This document shows positions 27,413 through 37,100 of a DNA stretch of 64,000 nucleotides, in pieces. The position numbers and the translations under genes were made by a program. This DNA is from Acidobacteriota bacterium (GTDB taxonomy: Bacteria > Acidobacteriota > Thermoanaerobaculia > Multivoradales > Multivoraceae): contig JAPOWR010000001.1 in NCBI GenBank assembly GCA_026707545.1, positions 1,178,001 through 1,242,000 on the forward strand. Direction: 5' to 3'. The notes under the pieces are model-generated. The model saw only the letters and a list, made by a program, of their open reading frames with translations, was not told the origin of the DNA and ran no database searches. How positions within the stretch are numbered: position 1 is the stretch's first letter; each line of letters opens with the position of its first letter.

Positions 27413-29812
27413 CTAGGGTTTGAGGTGGGTCTCGAAGAGCTTCAGGATGCGGCGGTACTCGTCGAGCCAGCTTGACGGCTCGACGAAGCCGTGGGCTTCG
27501 GCCGGATAGACCGCTAGCTCCCAGTCTTCCTTGCCCAGCTCGATGAGGCGCTGGACGAGCCGAACGGAGTCCTGGAACAGGACGTTGTCGTCCAGCATGC
27601 CCGTGCAGATCAGGAGCGGTTTCTGCAGACCCTCGGCGAACTCGATCGGCGAGCTGCGCTCGTAGGCCTCCGGGTCGAGTTCCGGCGTGTTCAGGATGTT
27701 CGACGTGTAGCCGTGGTTGTAGTGAGCCCAGTCGGTCACCGGGCGCAGGGCCGCTCCCGCCGCGAACAGTTCGGGGCGGCGGAACATCGCCATGAACGTC
27801 ACGAAGCCTCCGTAGGACCCGCCGTAGACGCCGATCCGTTCGCGATCGACGCCGTGTCTGGCGACCAGGTAGTCGATGCCGTCGGCCATGTCTTCGACTT
27901 CGGGCGTGCCCATCTGCCGGTAGATCGCGGTGCGCCAGTCCCGGCCGTAGCCGGCGGAGGCGCGGAAGTCCATGTCGAGAACCACGTAGCCGCGGCGGGC
28001 GAGCAGGGTGTGGAACATGAACTCGCGGAAGTAGGAGGACCAGCCCTGGTGGGCGTTCTGGAGGTAGCCGGCGCCGTGGACGAAGACGACGGCCGGCCTC
28101 GGCCCCGCGGCCGCTTCAGAGGGCAGGTAGAGCCGGGCGTGGATGGGACGATCCACGTGGGACGACGGAACTTCGACGAATCGCGGCGCCGTCCACTCGA
28201 TCGCCCGAAACTCGGGTGAAACCGTGTCGGTCAGCCGGACGGGATCGGTTCCCGGAGCGGTCGCCTGGAGCCAGAGCTCCGGAGGCCGCGTGGCGATCGA
28301 GTGCACGATCAGGACGTGCCGGTCGTTCGGCGAGAGGCGGAAGGAGTTCACGCCGCCCAGGTTCGTGACCTGCTCGATCCCGGCGGCATCGGCTCCGGAG
28401 GTGGGCACCCGGTACACCTCGAAGACGCCGGGGTGGCCGCGGTTCGCCTCGAAGTAGACGAATTCTCCATCCGAGGACACCTGGGGCGAACGGACGACGA
28501 ATGGGCCCCGGGTCACCTGCACGCGCTGGCCGGTTCGGCCGTCCATGAGCGTCAGATGGGAGTAGCCGGTCTCCTCGGACAGAAAGAAGAGGGTCTCCTC
28601 GTCCGGCAGCCAGCCCTGGTCCCGGAAGGCGTAGTTGATCCATGCCGGATCCGTGATCCGGTGCAACGGAGTCAGCGAGCCCTCCTGCAGGTCGATCGCC
28701 GCGATCCAGCGATCCTTGTTGTCGGTGGAGTAGATCTGCACGGCGGCCCGGGAGCCGTCACGGTTGAAGGACACGGGTCCGAAGCGCACGTTCCGCGGTT
28801 TCGGCTCGGCTTCCTTCTCGCTGTCCCCGGAGCCGGCTTCGTCCTCCGGTTCGCCGTCCTTCTCGGTTTCCAGGTCGCCGTCTGCCTGCCTGTTCGCGGC
28901 GGCCTCGCGCTGTCGTTTCCGTTCCCGGGCCGCCTCGCGCAGTGCCGCCAGCGGATCGTCGGCGATGCCCGGCAGGACGGACGCGTCCAGGAGGATCGGC
29001 TCAGGGGTGCCGCGGCGCAGCAGCACCAGGGATTCGGCGATCGGCTCGGCGGTACCGACCTTCATCCGCACTTCTTCCACCTCGACCATGCCGCTCCGGG
29101 TCACGTAGTTCGGCATCGTGTCCCTCTGCCCCTGGTCGCGCTGGCTGGGTCGTTGCCGCAGAACGAGGTGTTCCAGCGTCGGCGAGAGATAGGAAGCCGC
29201 GACCTCGACGTCCTTTCCGAGGTAGTGGGGTAGAGCCGTCCGGCTCGTGTCGGCGGCCTGGCGCTCCTGGGACACCTCTCTTCGCCGCTCCTCACGTTGG
29301 CGCCGCAGCCGGACGATCTCCAGCAGGCGAGGCTGCTGCCGCTCCAGGTACCCCGCTTCGGAGTCCTTTGCGGAGCGCACCGCTTCGGGCTCCTGTTCGG
29401 CCCGCACGTCGAAGGGTTGCCAGACCAGGCCCGTGTTTCCGTCCCGTACCAGCCAGGCACCGTCCCGCCTGAACGCGACGTCGCCCGCAACCGTGAAGAA
29501 GGGGGCGCTTTCGAAGGCGGCCGTACGGGTGAGCTGCGTCAGAGCGCCGTCCGCCCCGAGAGTGCGTACGAAGATGTCTCCCTCCTTGACGAAGGCGCGG
29601 CGCTCCCTGACGCGGTCCCAACTGCCGCCGGGCGCGTCCGTAGCGGCCCGATCGCCGTCGCCGACGAGGCTCGTCTGACGGTCGTTCAGATCGACCCGAT
29701 AGAGATCGCGGGTCTCCTCGCCCTCCCGCTTGCGCAGGAAGTACACACTGTCGCTGTCACTGCTCCAGTACGGCCGTTCGGGCTGGCGTCCGAGCCAGTC
29801 CGGGTGGGCCAT
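27413..29812 (-). CDS. Prolyl-oligopeptidase family S9 (DPP IV-like) peptidase
   Basis: At least 799 residues: an N-terminal beta-propeller (about 1-520) and an alpha/beta-hydrolase domain (about 560-799). The nucleophile is Ser666 in YGGSYGGF. Asp in CTGMLDDNVLF and His in YPAEAHGFVE complete the triad. It should cleave peptides outside the cytoplasm. The start is unresolved: the ATG at 29812 lies inside a conserved stretch (LSLERI-MAHPDWLG), and the frame continues upstream through a clear signal peptide (TILAVGFLLAVPAQAQ) that has no ATG, GTG or TTG. The first candidates are ATT at 29881 or CTG at 29878. A KREGEETRDL-type charged insert (about 310-340) is also present. Confidence 0.88.
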   Translation of the reverse strand: MAHPDWLGRQPERPYWSSDSDSVYFLRKREGEETRDLYRVDLNDRQTSLVGDGDRAATDAPGGSWDRVRERRAFVKEGDIFVRTLGADGALTQLTRTAAFESAPFFTVAGDVAFRRDGAWLVRDGNTGLVWQPFDVRAEQEPEAVRSAKDSEAGYLERQQPRLLEIVRLRRQREERRREVSQERQAADTSRTALPHYLGKDVEVAASYLSPTLEHLVLRQRPSQRDQGQRDTMPNYVTRSGMVEVEEVRMKVGTAEPIAESLVLLRRGTPEPILLDASVLPGIADDPLAALREAARERKRQREAAANRQADGDLETEKDGEPEDEAGSGDSEKEAEPKPRNVRFGPVSFNRDGSRAAVQIYSTDNKDRWIAAIDLQEGSLTPLHRITDPAWINYAFRDQGWLPDEETLFFLSEETGYSHLTLMDGRTGQRVQVTRGPFVVRSPQVSSDGEFVYFEANRGHPGVFEVYRVPTSGADAAGIEQVTNLGGVNSFRLSPNDRHVLIVHSIATRPPELWLQATAPGTDPVRLTDTVSPEFRAIEWTAPRFVEVPSSHVDRPIHARLYLPSEAAAGPRPAVVFVHGAGYLQNAHQGWSSYFREFMFHTLLARRGYVVLDMDFRASAGYGRDWRTAIYRQMGTPEVEDMADGIDYLVARHGVDRERIGVYGGSYGGFVTFMAMFRRPELFAAGAALRPVTDWAHYNHGYTSNILNTPELDPEAYERSSPIEFAEGLQKPLLICTGMLDDNVLFQDSVRLVQRLIELGKEDWELAVYPAEAHGFVEPSSWLDEYRRILKLFETHLKP

Positions 29813-29904
29813 GATCCTCTCCAGGCTCAGGTCGTCCTGGGCCTGGGCGGGGACGGCGAGCAGGAACCCGACCGCCAGAATCGTGCTGGCGGCCGACCGG
29901 GCGG

Positions 29905-30969
29905 CTACTCGAGGTATTGGAGCATCTCCCGGGCGGTCGGAGCGTCCGCATGGTCAGGGGCCAGGCTCAGGAACTTCTCGAACTGGGCCTTCGCCTTGGC
30001 GGGGTCGCTTCCGGCATAGCAGATGCCGAGCATGTAGTTCGCCTCGGGGTGGTTCGGATCCGCGGCCAGGAGCTTCTCCAACTCGACCTGGGCTTCGGGG
30101 ATCTGGCCGGAGTTGAAGAGGTCCGCGGCCTTGTTGAACATGTTCTTGCCGGCCTTGTCCATGTCGGTGGCCTGGAGAGCCTTCAGCGCGGCCTCCGCCT
30201 TGTCCTCCATGCCGAGGGCGTCGTAGCCCGCGTAGAGAATCTGGTTCATGTTCTCGAGGTCCTCACCGGCCGCGACGACCTTCTCGGCGTACTCGACGGC
30301 CCGGATGTGGTCACCGCGGTAGGAGAGGACACGCGCCAGCCCACCCATGGCGGGTACGAGATCCGCCTTCTTGTCCAGCGCGTTCGTGAAGAGGAGTTCG
30401 GCGGTGTCGTAGTCACCCGAGTTCAGGGCGTTGCTGCCCTGGTTGTAGAGCTTGATCGCACTGCCGCGCGCCTGCGCCTCGAGATCGATCTCCGGCGCGG
30501 GCCCGGGACTGGCGCCCTGCTGCAGGGCGGCCTGGGCTTCCAGGGCGTCCTCGACCGACGTGAGGTTCCAGTCGCCGCCTCCCGAAAGCTGGCTGAGCCT
30601 CGTCTCCGAGCGGGCGGGGATCCGCACGTTGCCGACGCGCCGGGTGACGTAGCCTTCCTTCTTCAGCTCGACGGCGAAGCCCGAACGTTCGTGCTTGACG
30701 ACGTTCTTGAGCATGATGCGGAAGCGGCCGTTCCTGCCGGAGTAGTGCACCTCACGGAACGAGGGAGCTTCGGGATCGGTGAAGATGATCTCGACGCCCT
30801 CGATCGTCTCGCCGGTCTTGGCGTCGAAGATCTGGCCGTACACGGTGCCCGGGAGCTGCGCAGCCGCCGGCGCCGCCAGACTCAGGCAGAGAACCACGAC
30901 GATCGCCGGGAGCGCGAAGGCGCGCCCGGCCGTAAGCCCCATGGTCCACGATTCGCGAATCGACTTCAT
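29905..30969 (-). CDS. Secreted TPR protein with carboxypeptidase-regulatory-like domain
   Basis: 354 residues. The signal peptide (about 1-37) ends AAPAAAQ. A CarboxypepD_reg-like beta-sandwich follows (VYGQIFDAKTGETIEGVEII, RNGRFRIMLKN, KKEGYVTRRVGNVRIPARSE, about 40-115). From about residue 165 come tetratricopeptide repeats (AIKLYNQGSNALNSGDYDTAELLF, HPEANYMLGICYAGSDPAKAK). It is probably a periplasmic protein-interaction scaffold. The start at 30969 has ggagga upstream. Its TAG stop lies just ahead of the S9 peptidase signal-peptide codons, so the peptidase is probably translated by coupling. It is divergent from the nucleotidyltransferase at 31043, with which it shares a candidate -10 box. 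Confidence 0.85.
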   Translation of the reverse strand: MKSIRESWTMGLTAGRAFALPAIVVVLCLSLAAPAAAQLPGTVYGQIFDAKTGETIEGVEIIFTDPEAPSFREVHYSGRNGRFRIMLKNVVKHERSGFAVELKKEGYVTRRVGNVRIPARSETRLSQLSGGGDWNLTSVEDALEAQAALQQGASPGPAPEIDLEAQARGSAIKLYNQGSNALNSGDYDTAELLFTNALDKKADLVPAMGGLARVLSYRGDHIRAVEYAEKVVAAGEDLENMNQILYAGYDALGMEDKAEAALKALQATDMDKAGKNMFNKAADLFNSGQIPEAQVELEKLLAADPNHPEANYMLGICYAGSDPAKAKAQFEKFLSLAPDHADAPTAREMLQYLE

Positions 30970-31028
30970 GGTTTCCTCCTCTGGCCGCTCAGATAGCCGG
31001 CGGATTCCCGGTCGCTCAAAGCAAACCG

Positions 31029-31035
31029 TAGAATA
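31029..31035. promoter_or_regulatory. Shared bidirectional -10 element between TPR and nucleotidyltransferase genes
   Basis: TAGAATA reads TAGAAT on the plus strand (31029-31034), 8 bases before the GTG at 31043. On the minus strand it reads TATTCT (31035-31030), about 60 bases before the ATG at 30969. One 7-bp element can thus drive a near-leaderless transcript rightward and a leadered transcript leftward. Confidence 0.45.
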
Positions 31036-31042
31036 ACAGAGC

Positions 31043-32476
31043 GTGGTTCGGGATCCTGGCTCAGGCTTCGAGCGACACCCGGCCTGGCCGAGGGTGCTGG
31101 ACATCTGCCGGGCTGCGTCCGCGGTAGGCGGATCCGTGCGAGTGGTCGGAGGCTGCGTTCGAGACGCGTTGCTCGGCCTGGAGTGCCGCGAGTTCGACCT
31201 GGAGGCGTTCCGACTCACGTCCGACCGCCTGGAGAATGTCCTTAGAGGCCTCGAGCTGCCGGTCGACCAGGTGGGCCGCGCGTTTTCCGTCGCCAGGTTG
31301 CGGGGTTTCCCGATCGACATCGCCCTGCCGCGCCGGGAACGGAAGGTGGGGAAGCGGCACCGGGACTTCGTCGTCGACGCGGATCCCCAGATGAGCGTGG
31401 AGGCTGCCGCGGAGCGGAGGGATTTCACGATCAACGCCATCTCGTACGACCCCCTGACGGACCGGTTGGACGACCCCCTGAACGGACGGGCCGATCTCGA
31501 ACGCCGGCGGCTCCGCCACGCTTCGCACCGTTTCGGGGAAGACCCGCTGCGGGTGCTGCGCGGCATGCAGTTCATCGCCCGGCTGGCCCTAGAGCCGGAC
31601 CGGGAGACGGAGGTCCTCTGCTCCCGGATCGACTGGAGCGATCTGAGCGCGGAGCGAGTCTTCGACGAGTGGCGCAAGATGCTTCTGTACGGCGTCGAGA
31701 TCGGACGCGGTCTGCGATTCCTCGAGACGGTCGGGTGGCTACGGGCCTATCCCGAGCTGGAGGCTCTGATCGGCTGCGAGCAGGACCCGGAGTGGCACCC
31801 CGAGGGAGATGTCTGGGTGCATACCGGACATGTCCTCGACGCGTTTGCCAGGGAACGGCTCGAAGACGAGGACGAAGACCTGGTCGTCGGACTTGCCTGC
31901 CTTTGCCATGACCTGGGCAAGCCGGCGACGACGCGGTTCGTCGACGGGCGGCTGCGCTCCCGGGGGCACGAGGCGGCCGGCGAGCGGCCCACGCGAACCC
32001 TCCTCGCCCGGCTGACGAGTCGCCGGGGCCTTGTCGACGACGTTGTCCGCCTGGTGGTCGATCACCTGAAGCCGCGCCAGCTCCACCGGGGCCGCGCCGG
32101 CGACGCGGCCGTCCGGCGGTTGGCCAACCGGGTACGGCGGATCGACCGACTGGTGCGGGTGGCACGCGCCGATGCCCAGGGACGCCCCCCGCTCGGGCCC
32201 GTCGACTGTCCCGAGTGCGACTGGCTGCTGGCGCGCGCCGAGGCGCTACGAATCAGGGATCGGGCGCCGGAGCCGGTGGTGCGAGGCAGGGACCTCATCG
32301 CTCGGGGCTTCGCTCCGGGTCCGGCGATCGGCGAGTTCGTGGACCGCTGCTATCAGGCCCAACTGGACGGCGCCTTCGAGGGGAGGACCGGTGGCCTTCG
32401 TTTCCTCGACTCGTTGCTCCGGCGCCGGGCTGGGCCTGAGCGAGCGCCGGGCAGCTCCGGCCGGGCGGAACCGTGA
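31043..32476 (+). CDS. CCA tRNA nucleotidyltransferase/poly(A) polymerase family protein with HD domain
   Basis: 477 residues from GTG at 31043. VVGGCVRDALLG is the family GG-x-VRD-x-LLG motif, RRDFTINAISYDP and GEDPLRVLRGMQFIARL form the neck and body, and GLACLCHDLGKPATT is the HD phosphohydrolase motif. It should add or repair the 3' CCA of tRNAs. The catalytic carboxylates read E50-F-D52 where D-x-D is usual, a conservative change. The tail (RRRAGPERAPGSSGRAEP) is unconserved. It overlaps the sigma-factor gene by 4 bp and heads the efflux operon. Poly(A) polymerase or A-only activity cannot be excluded. Confidence 0.87.
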   Translation: MVRDPGSGFERHPAWPRVLDICRAASAVGGSVRVVGGCVRDALLGLECREFDLEAFRLTSDRLENVLRGLELPVDQVGRAFSVARLRGFPIDIALPRRERKVGKRHRDFVVDADPQMSVEAAAERRDFTINAISYDPLTDRLDDPLNGRADLERRRLRHASHRFGEDPLRVLRGMQFIARLALEPDRETEVLCSRIDWSDLSAERVFDEWRKMLLYGVEIGRGLRFLETVGWLRAYPELEALIGCEQDPEWHPEGDVWVHTGHVLDAFARERLEDEDEDLVVGLACLCHDLGKPATTRFVDGRLRSRGHEAAGERPTRTLLARLTSRRGLVDDVVRLVVDHLKPRQLHRGRAGDAAVRRLANRVRRIDRLVRVARADAQGRPPLGPVDCPECDWLLARAEALRIRDRAPEPVVRGRDLIARGFAPGPAIGEFVDRCYQAQLDGAFEGRTGGLRFLDSLLRRRAGPERAPGSSGRAEP

Positions 32477-33171
32477 CGGACCCCTCGAGCGGCCGGACGG
32501 GCGAAACAAGGGCCGCCAGCGGGTCGTCCCTGCACCAAGAGGATGATGACTTGCCAGCTCAGAAAGCCTCCGACCGGGACTCGACCCGCGGGTCGACCGG
32601 CGTTTCCGAGGACGTCGAACTCGTTCGACGAGCGTCGGCGGGTGACGGCGCAGCCTTCGAAGCCCTTGTGCTTCGCTACGAGACGCCGTTGCGCAAGCTG
32701 GTCTACGGCTACGTACTCAACTGGGAGGTCGCCGAGGACGTGGCCCAGGACGCTTTCCTGCTGGCCTACCGGAAGCTCGACCATCTGGGAGAGTCAGCCG
32801 CGTTCAAGAGCTGGCTCTACCGGATCGCGATCAACCGGGCGCACGACGAGCTCCGGCGCGCGGCCCGCTGGCGGCTGCGGCTGGACCGCAACGTGGGGGA
32901 CGAGGCACTGGCCGAACTGCCGGCGGCCGGCGCGGAGTCGGCCGTCGAGTCGCGGCTGCTACGGCGCGCCCTCGTGCGCGAGCTGGCACGGTTGCCGAAG
33001 AGCCAGCGAACGGCGGTCGTGCTGAAGGATGTGGCGGGAATGAAGTACGTGGAGATCGCGGAGTTCCTGGGCTGTCCGATCGGTACAGCGCAGATCCGCG
33101 TTCATCGGGGCCGGCAGAAGCTCCGGCGCCGGCTCGGCGAGCCGGGCTCCAGGGCAGGAGGAGGTACATGA
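32473..33171 (+). CDS. ECF-type RNA polymerase sigma factor
   Basis: 232 residues; the first 45 are an unconserved acidic, serine-rich leader (DDDLPAQKASDRDSTRG). Region 2 follows: FEALVLRYETPLRKLVYGYV, AEDVAQDAFLLAYRKLD and FKSWLYRIAINRAHDELRR. Region 4 is LARLPKSQRTAVVLKDVAGMKYVEIAEFL with IGTAQIRVHRGRQKLRRRL. GTG at 32473 overlaps the upstream stop; an internal start after the leader is possible. It is translationally coupled to a putative anti-sigma gene and lies upstream of a Spy/CpxP-like protein and RND pumps, which points to envelope-stress control of efflux. Confidence 0.92.
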   Translation: MTDPSSGRTGETRAASGSSLHQEDDDLPAQKASDRDSTRGSTGVSEDVELVRRASAGDGAAFEALVLRYETPLRKLVYGYVLNWEVAEDVAQDAFLLAYRKLDHLGESAAFKSWLYRIAINRAHDELRRAARWRLRLDRNVGDEALAELPAAGAESAVESRLLRRALVRELARLPKSQRTAVVLKDVAGMKYVEIAEFLGCPIGTAQIRVHRGRQKLRRRLGEPGSRAGGGT

Positions 33172-33593
33172 TGAGGGAGGAAAAGAGGTCGAGCCGACCG
33201 GAAGAGGCCGGAGGAAGGCTCGACTCGCTGTTTGACGCGCTGCGTGAGGAGTGCGCGGCGCCGCCGCCGGCACCGGGCTTCGTGGCGGGTTTCAGGGCCC
33301 GCCGCGACGCCTGGCTGGAGCGTACGGACCACGCCGCTGCGTGGCGTCTGCTCGCCCTGCGCCTGTCGCCGGTCGGCGCGCTTGCGGCCGGGGCCGCGCT
33401 GGTCATGACCCTCAGCTCCGGCAGCCAGCCCATGGCTCCGGAGACTGGTTTGGAAGCTCCGGTGACTGCGGAGTACCCGGATCCGTTCGTGGCCGGGCTG
33501 GAAGAGGCCGGCGTGGCGACCGTGGCAGTGAGCGACGATGACGCCGGCTACGAACTGCTGGCCGTCCTCTACGAACCGATGGGGACACGATGA
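33168..33593 (+). CDS. Putative anti-sigma factor, single transmembrane
   Basis: 141 residues: a cytoplasmic part (about 1-65), one hydrophobic helix (PVGALAAGAALVMTLS, about 70-86) and a short acidic extracytoplasmic tail. No zinc-binding HxxxCxxC anti-sigma motif is visible. The assignment rests on size, topology and its ATGA overlap with the ECF sigma gene; aggaggagg lies upstream. The next gene overlaps its stop too. It could alternatively be an unrelated small membrane protein. Confidence 0.62.
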   Translation: MMREEKRSSRPEEAGGRLDSLFDALREECAAPPPAPGFVAGFRARRDAWLERTDHAAAWRLLALRLSPVGALAAGAALVMTLSSGSQPMAPETGLEAPVTAEYPDPFVAGLEEAGVATVAVSDDDAGYELLAVLYEPMGTR

Positions 33594-34174
33594 TGTCGAA
33601 CGGTCCCACGAAGTTGTGGATGGGTGTCGCGCTGGGTTCCGTGCTGGTCGTCGGCCTGTCGGCTGGCCTGGTGGCGGACCGGCTTCTGCCGGAACGTCGT
33701 GCCGCCGTGAAGGAGCAGGAGACCCGGACGGAGGCGCACCCTCCCCGGTCGTCGATGTTCCATTTCGACTGCCCGGAACAGGACCCGGGTGAAACGACGG
33801 CGAGTCCGGCGCCGGAACCACCGGCCGATGCGGCGCGTTCCGAGACCTTCGACGAGCACAGGTCGAAGATGACCCGGCGGATGGCGCGACGCCTGGAGCT
33901 CGATCCGGAGCAGATCGCGGCGCTCGAGCCGATCGTCGGCGAGGCGATGATGCGAGGACGCCACTACTGGACCGGTGCCCGCGACGAGTTCTGCGCCATG
34001 CAGCGGGACTTCCACCGGCAGGTGGGGGAGCTGCTCCGTCCGGACCAGGCGGTGCGCTTCGACGAGATGCGTCGTGACCTGTGGGAACGGAGCCGGCGCC
34101 ATGGAGATCGCGACCACGATGGCCGTGGGCGCGGTCGCCGCGGTGACGACGACTCGCCGGGTGACTGCCGGTGA
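33590..34174 (+). CDS. Spy/CpxP/ZraP-like periplasmic protein
   Basis: 194 residues with an N-terminal membrane anchor (LWMGVALGSVLVVGLSAGLVA). The helical body contains LELDPEQIAALEPIVGEAM and LLRPDQAVRFDEMRRDL, which match the LTxxQ-type repeats of Spy/CpxP/ZraP proteins. The tail is rich in Arg, Asp and His (RRHGDRDHDGRGRGRRGDDD) and may bind metal. It likely senses or chaperones at the membrane as part of the sigma/anti-sigma system. It starts with an ATGA overlap and is followed by the RND permease, with a strong ribosome site at 34186-34192 just after its stop. Confidence 0.72.
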   Translation: MMSNGPTKLWMGVALGSVLVVGLSAGLVADRLLPERRAAVKEQETRTEAHPPRSSMFHFDCPEQDPGETTASPAPEPPADAARSETFDEHRSKMTRRMARRLELDPEQIAALEPIVGEAMMRGRHYWTGARDEFCAMQRDFHRQVGELLRPDQAVRFDEMRRDLWERSRRHGDRDHDGRGRGRRGDDDSPGDCR

Positions 34175-34197
34175 GCGCCGACGAGAAGGAGGTCGGG

Positions 34198-37100
34198 ATG
34201 GAAGGGCAGGGAACCGGCTTGCGCGGTGGGCCGGAGGAGCAGGAAGCGGCACTGCAGGAGGCGGCGGCACACGTCCCGGTCCACCCGCTGATCCGCTTCG
34301 CCGTCGAGCGGCGCGTGACCATGTTCATGGCGACGCTGGGGGTGCTGGTGCTCGGCTGGTTGTCGCTCACGCGGCTGCCGCTGGAGTTCCTGCCCCTGTT
34401 CCAGTCGTCCAACATCTCGGTTCGGGTGCCGTACCAGTCCTCGTCGCCAGAGGAGATCGCGCGGTCGATCATCTGGCCGCTGGAGGACAGCCTGGGAACG
34501 ATCAACGGCGTCCGGCTGCTCCGCTCGCGGGCCAGCGGCAGCTCCGCTTCGGTGGACATCGAGTTCCAGGACGGGACCGACATGGAGCTGGCGGCCGTCG
34601 ACGTGCGCGACCGGATCGACCGGGTGCGCAATGAACTTCCGAGCGATGTGGAGCAGATCTACGTCCGTCGCTTCGAGAGCACGGACATTCCGGTTCTCCG
34701 CAGCAGTCTCAGCGCGCCGTGGGACCAGGACGAGCTGAACGACTTCGTCGAGGACGTGCTCCTGCCCCGGATCGAGCGACTGGAGGGCGTGGCGCAGGCG
34801 GAAGTCTGGGGCATGCTGAGCCGGGAGCTGCGGATCGAGCTGTTGCCCGATCGCATGGCCGCCCACGGCGTGGATGTCCGCGAGTTGCGGCAGATCCTGC
34901 AGAACAACCACGTGAACGTCTCGGGCGGCTATCTGCGCGAAGGCAGCCGCCGTCTGCTGGTTCGCACCGTCGGTGAGTTCCGGGCGCCGGACGAGATTCG
35001 CGACCTGCCGATCCGCGGCGACGGCCTGCGGGTCGGCGACGTCGCCGACGTGAAGTTCGGCTATCCGGACAAGTACGAGCACAACTTTCTCAACGGGGTC
35101 GAGGCGATCAACCTGAGCGTCAACAAGGCCTCGGACGCGAACCTCCTGGAGGTCGTGAACCGGGTTAAGGCCGAGCTCGAAGCGATTCGGCAGACGCCCG
35201 AGGGCGAGGGCCTCGAGTTCCGCCATTTCCACGACACCTCGATCGACGTCCGCCAGGGGCTGACCGAGCTGGGCCGCAGCGGTCTGATCGGCGGTGGCCT
35301 GGCGATCGTCTTCATGTTCCTGTTCCTGCGCAAGTTCCGGACCACGCTCCTGGTGGCCCTGGCAGTGCCGCTGTCCCTGGTCATGACCTTCGTCATGATG
35401 TACCTCGGCCGCCAGGCGGGCGTCACCGAGATCACCTTGAACGTGATGAGCCTGATGGGGCTGATGCTCGCGATCGGGATGCTGCTCGACAACTCGATCG
35501 TGGTGATCGAGTCGATCTTCCGGCACCGCCAGGAACTCGGCGCCAACGCGAAGTACGCCGCCCTGGGTGGCGCCAGCGACGTGGCGATGCCGATCATCTG
35601 CTCGACGATGACGACAATGTGCGTGTTCGTGCCGCTCATCTTCTTCGGCAGCGGCGGCGGAGGACCGGGCAGTTTCTCGCGCTTCATGGGCGACATCGGC
35701 ACGACGGTCTGCGTCGTCATGCTCGGTTCCCTGGTCATCTCCCTGACCGTGGTACCGATGATCGCGGCGATCCTGCTCAGGTCGGAGAGCAAGCGCCGGT
35801 TCAGGCTGCTCGACCGGATGAACGACCTCTACGGCAGAACATTGGGCTTCACCCTCCGCCACCGCTTCGTTTTCACGATGGTCATCGGCACGCTGCTCTA
35901 CGGTTCCTGGGTGCTCTACAACAGCATCGAGCGGAGCTACAACCAGCCATCCCAGGGCAGGGCACTGACGGTGTTCGTCGAGACGCCGCGGCAGATGGGA
36001 ATGGACGAGCGCCTGGCTCTCTACGACGAGGTCTACGCGATGCTCGATGCCAGGCGCGACGAGTGGGAGATCGCCGACATCGCCCACCAGGTCCGGCGGG
36101 GCGGCGGCCGCAGCCGGGGATACGGCGGCAGCAACCGCTTCGAGATCTACCTCAAGCCGGAGGAGGTCTCGGAGCTGTCCACGGACGAGGTCACGGAGCT
36201 CATCCGGGAGGCGATGCCGCAGCGGGTCGGTGTGCTGTTCAAGCTCGCTCGCACCGAGTTCGGGCCTCCGGGCTCCGGGAGATCCGGGATGGACGTGGAA
36301 CTGATCGGCGACGACGTCGGCACTCTCGAACTCCTGGTGCCGCGGATCACCGAACGGCTGCGCCAGATTCCCATCGTCGGCGACATCGACAACTCGTTCG
36401 AGAGCGGCGACGACGAGATCCGGGTGTCGGTGAACCGTGAGCGCGCCCTCCAGGGCGGCCTGTCGAGTCAGGCGGTGGCAATGACCGTCAGTGGCGCGCT
36501 GTCGAGTCGTTCGCTGGCGTACTTCAAGACCGCGGAGCGCGAGATCGGCATGGTCATGCAGTACCGGGAGGAGGATCGCGAGACGCTCGATCAATTGAAG
36601 AAGATGCCGGTCCTCGTGTCGGACCCCAACGGCGAGGGCGCGGGCGTGACCCTGCCGATCTCCAGCCTCGCGTCGTTCAACGTCCAGAGCGGTCCGTCCG
36701 AGGTCGAGCGGGAGAATCGCCGAGCCAAGGTGGAGATCGACGTGACGGCCGCGGGCGGCACGCCGGGCTTCATGCTCCGACGGCCGGTCCAGATGGCGCT
36801 TGCGGACGTGCCGTTGCCGCCAGGCTACGAGTGGTCTCTCGGCAGGAGGTTCATGGAGGCCGAGGAGGACGCATCGCGGGCGGTGCTGGCGATGATCCTG
36901 GCCGTGGTGCTGATCTACATGATCATGGCGGCGCTGTTCGAGGACTTTCTCCAGCCCTTCACGATCATGCTCTCGATTCCGTTCGCCTTCATCGGCGTCG
37001 GGCTGATCATGTTCCTGGCGGGCCAGCCGCGGTCCGACTCGTCGAACATGGGACTCCTCATCCTGGCCGGGATCGTGGTCAACAACGCGATCGTCCTGAT

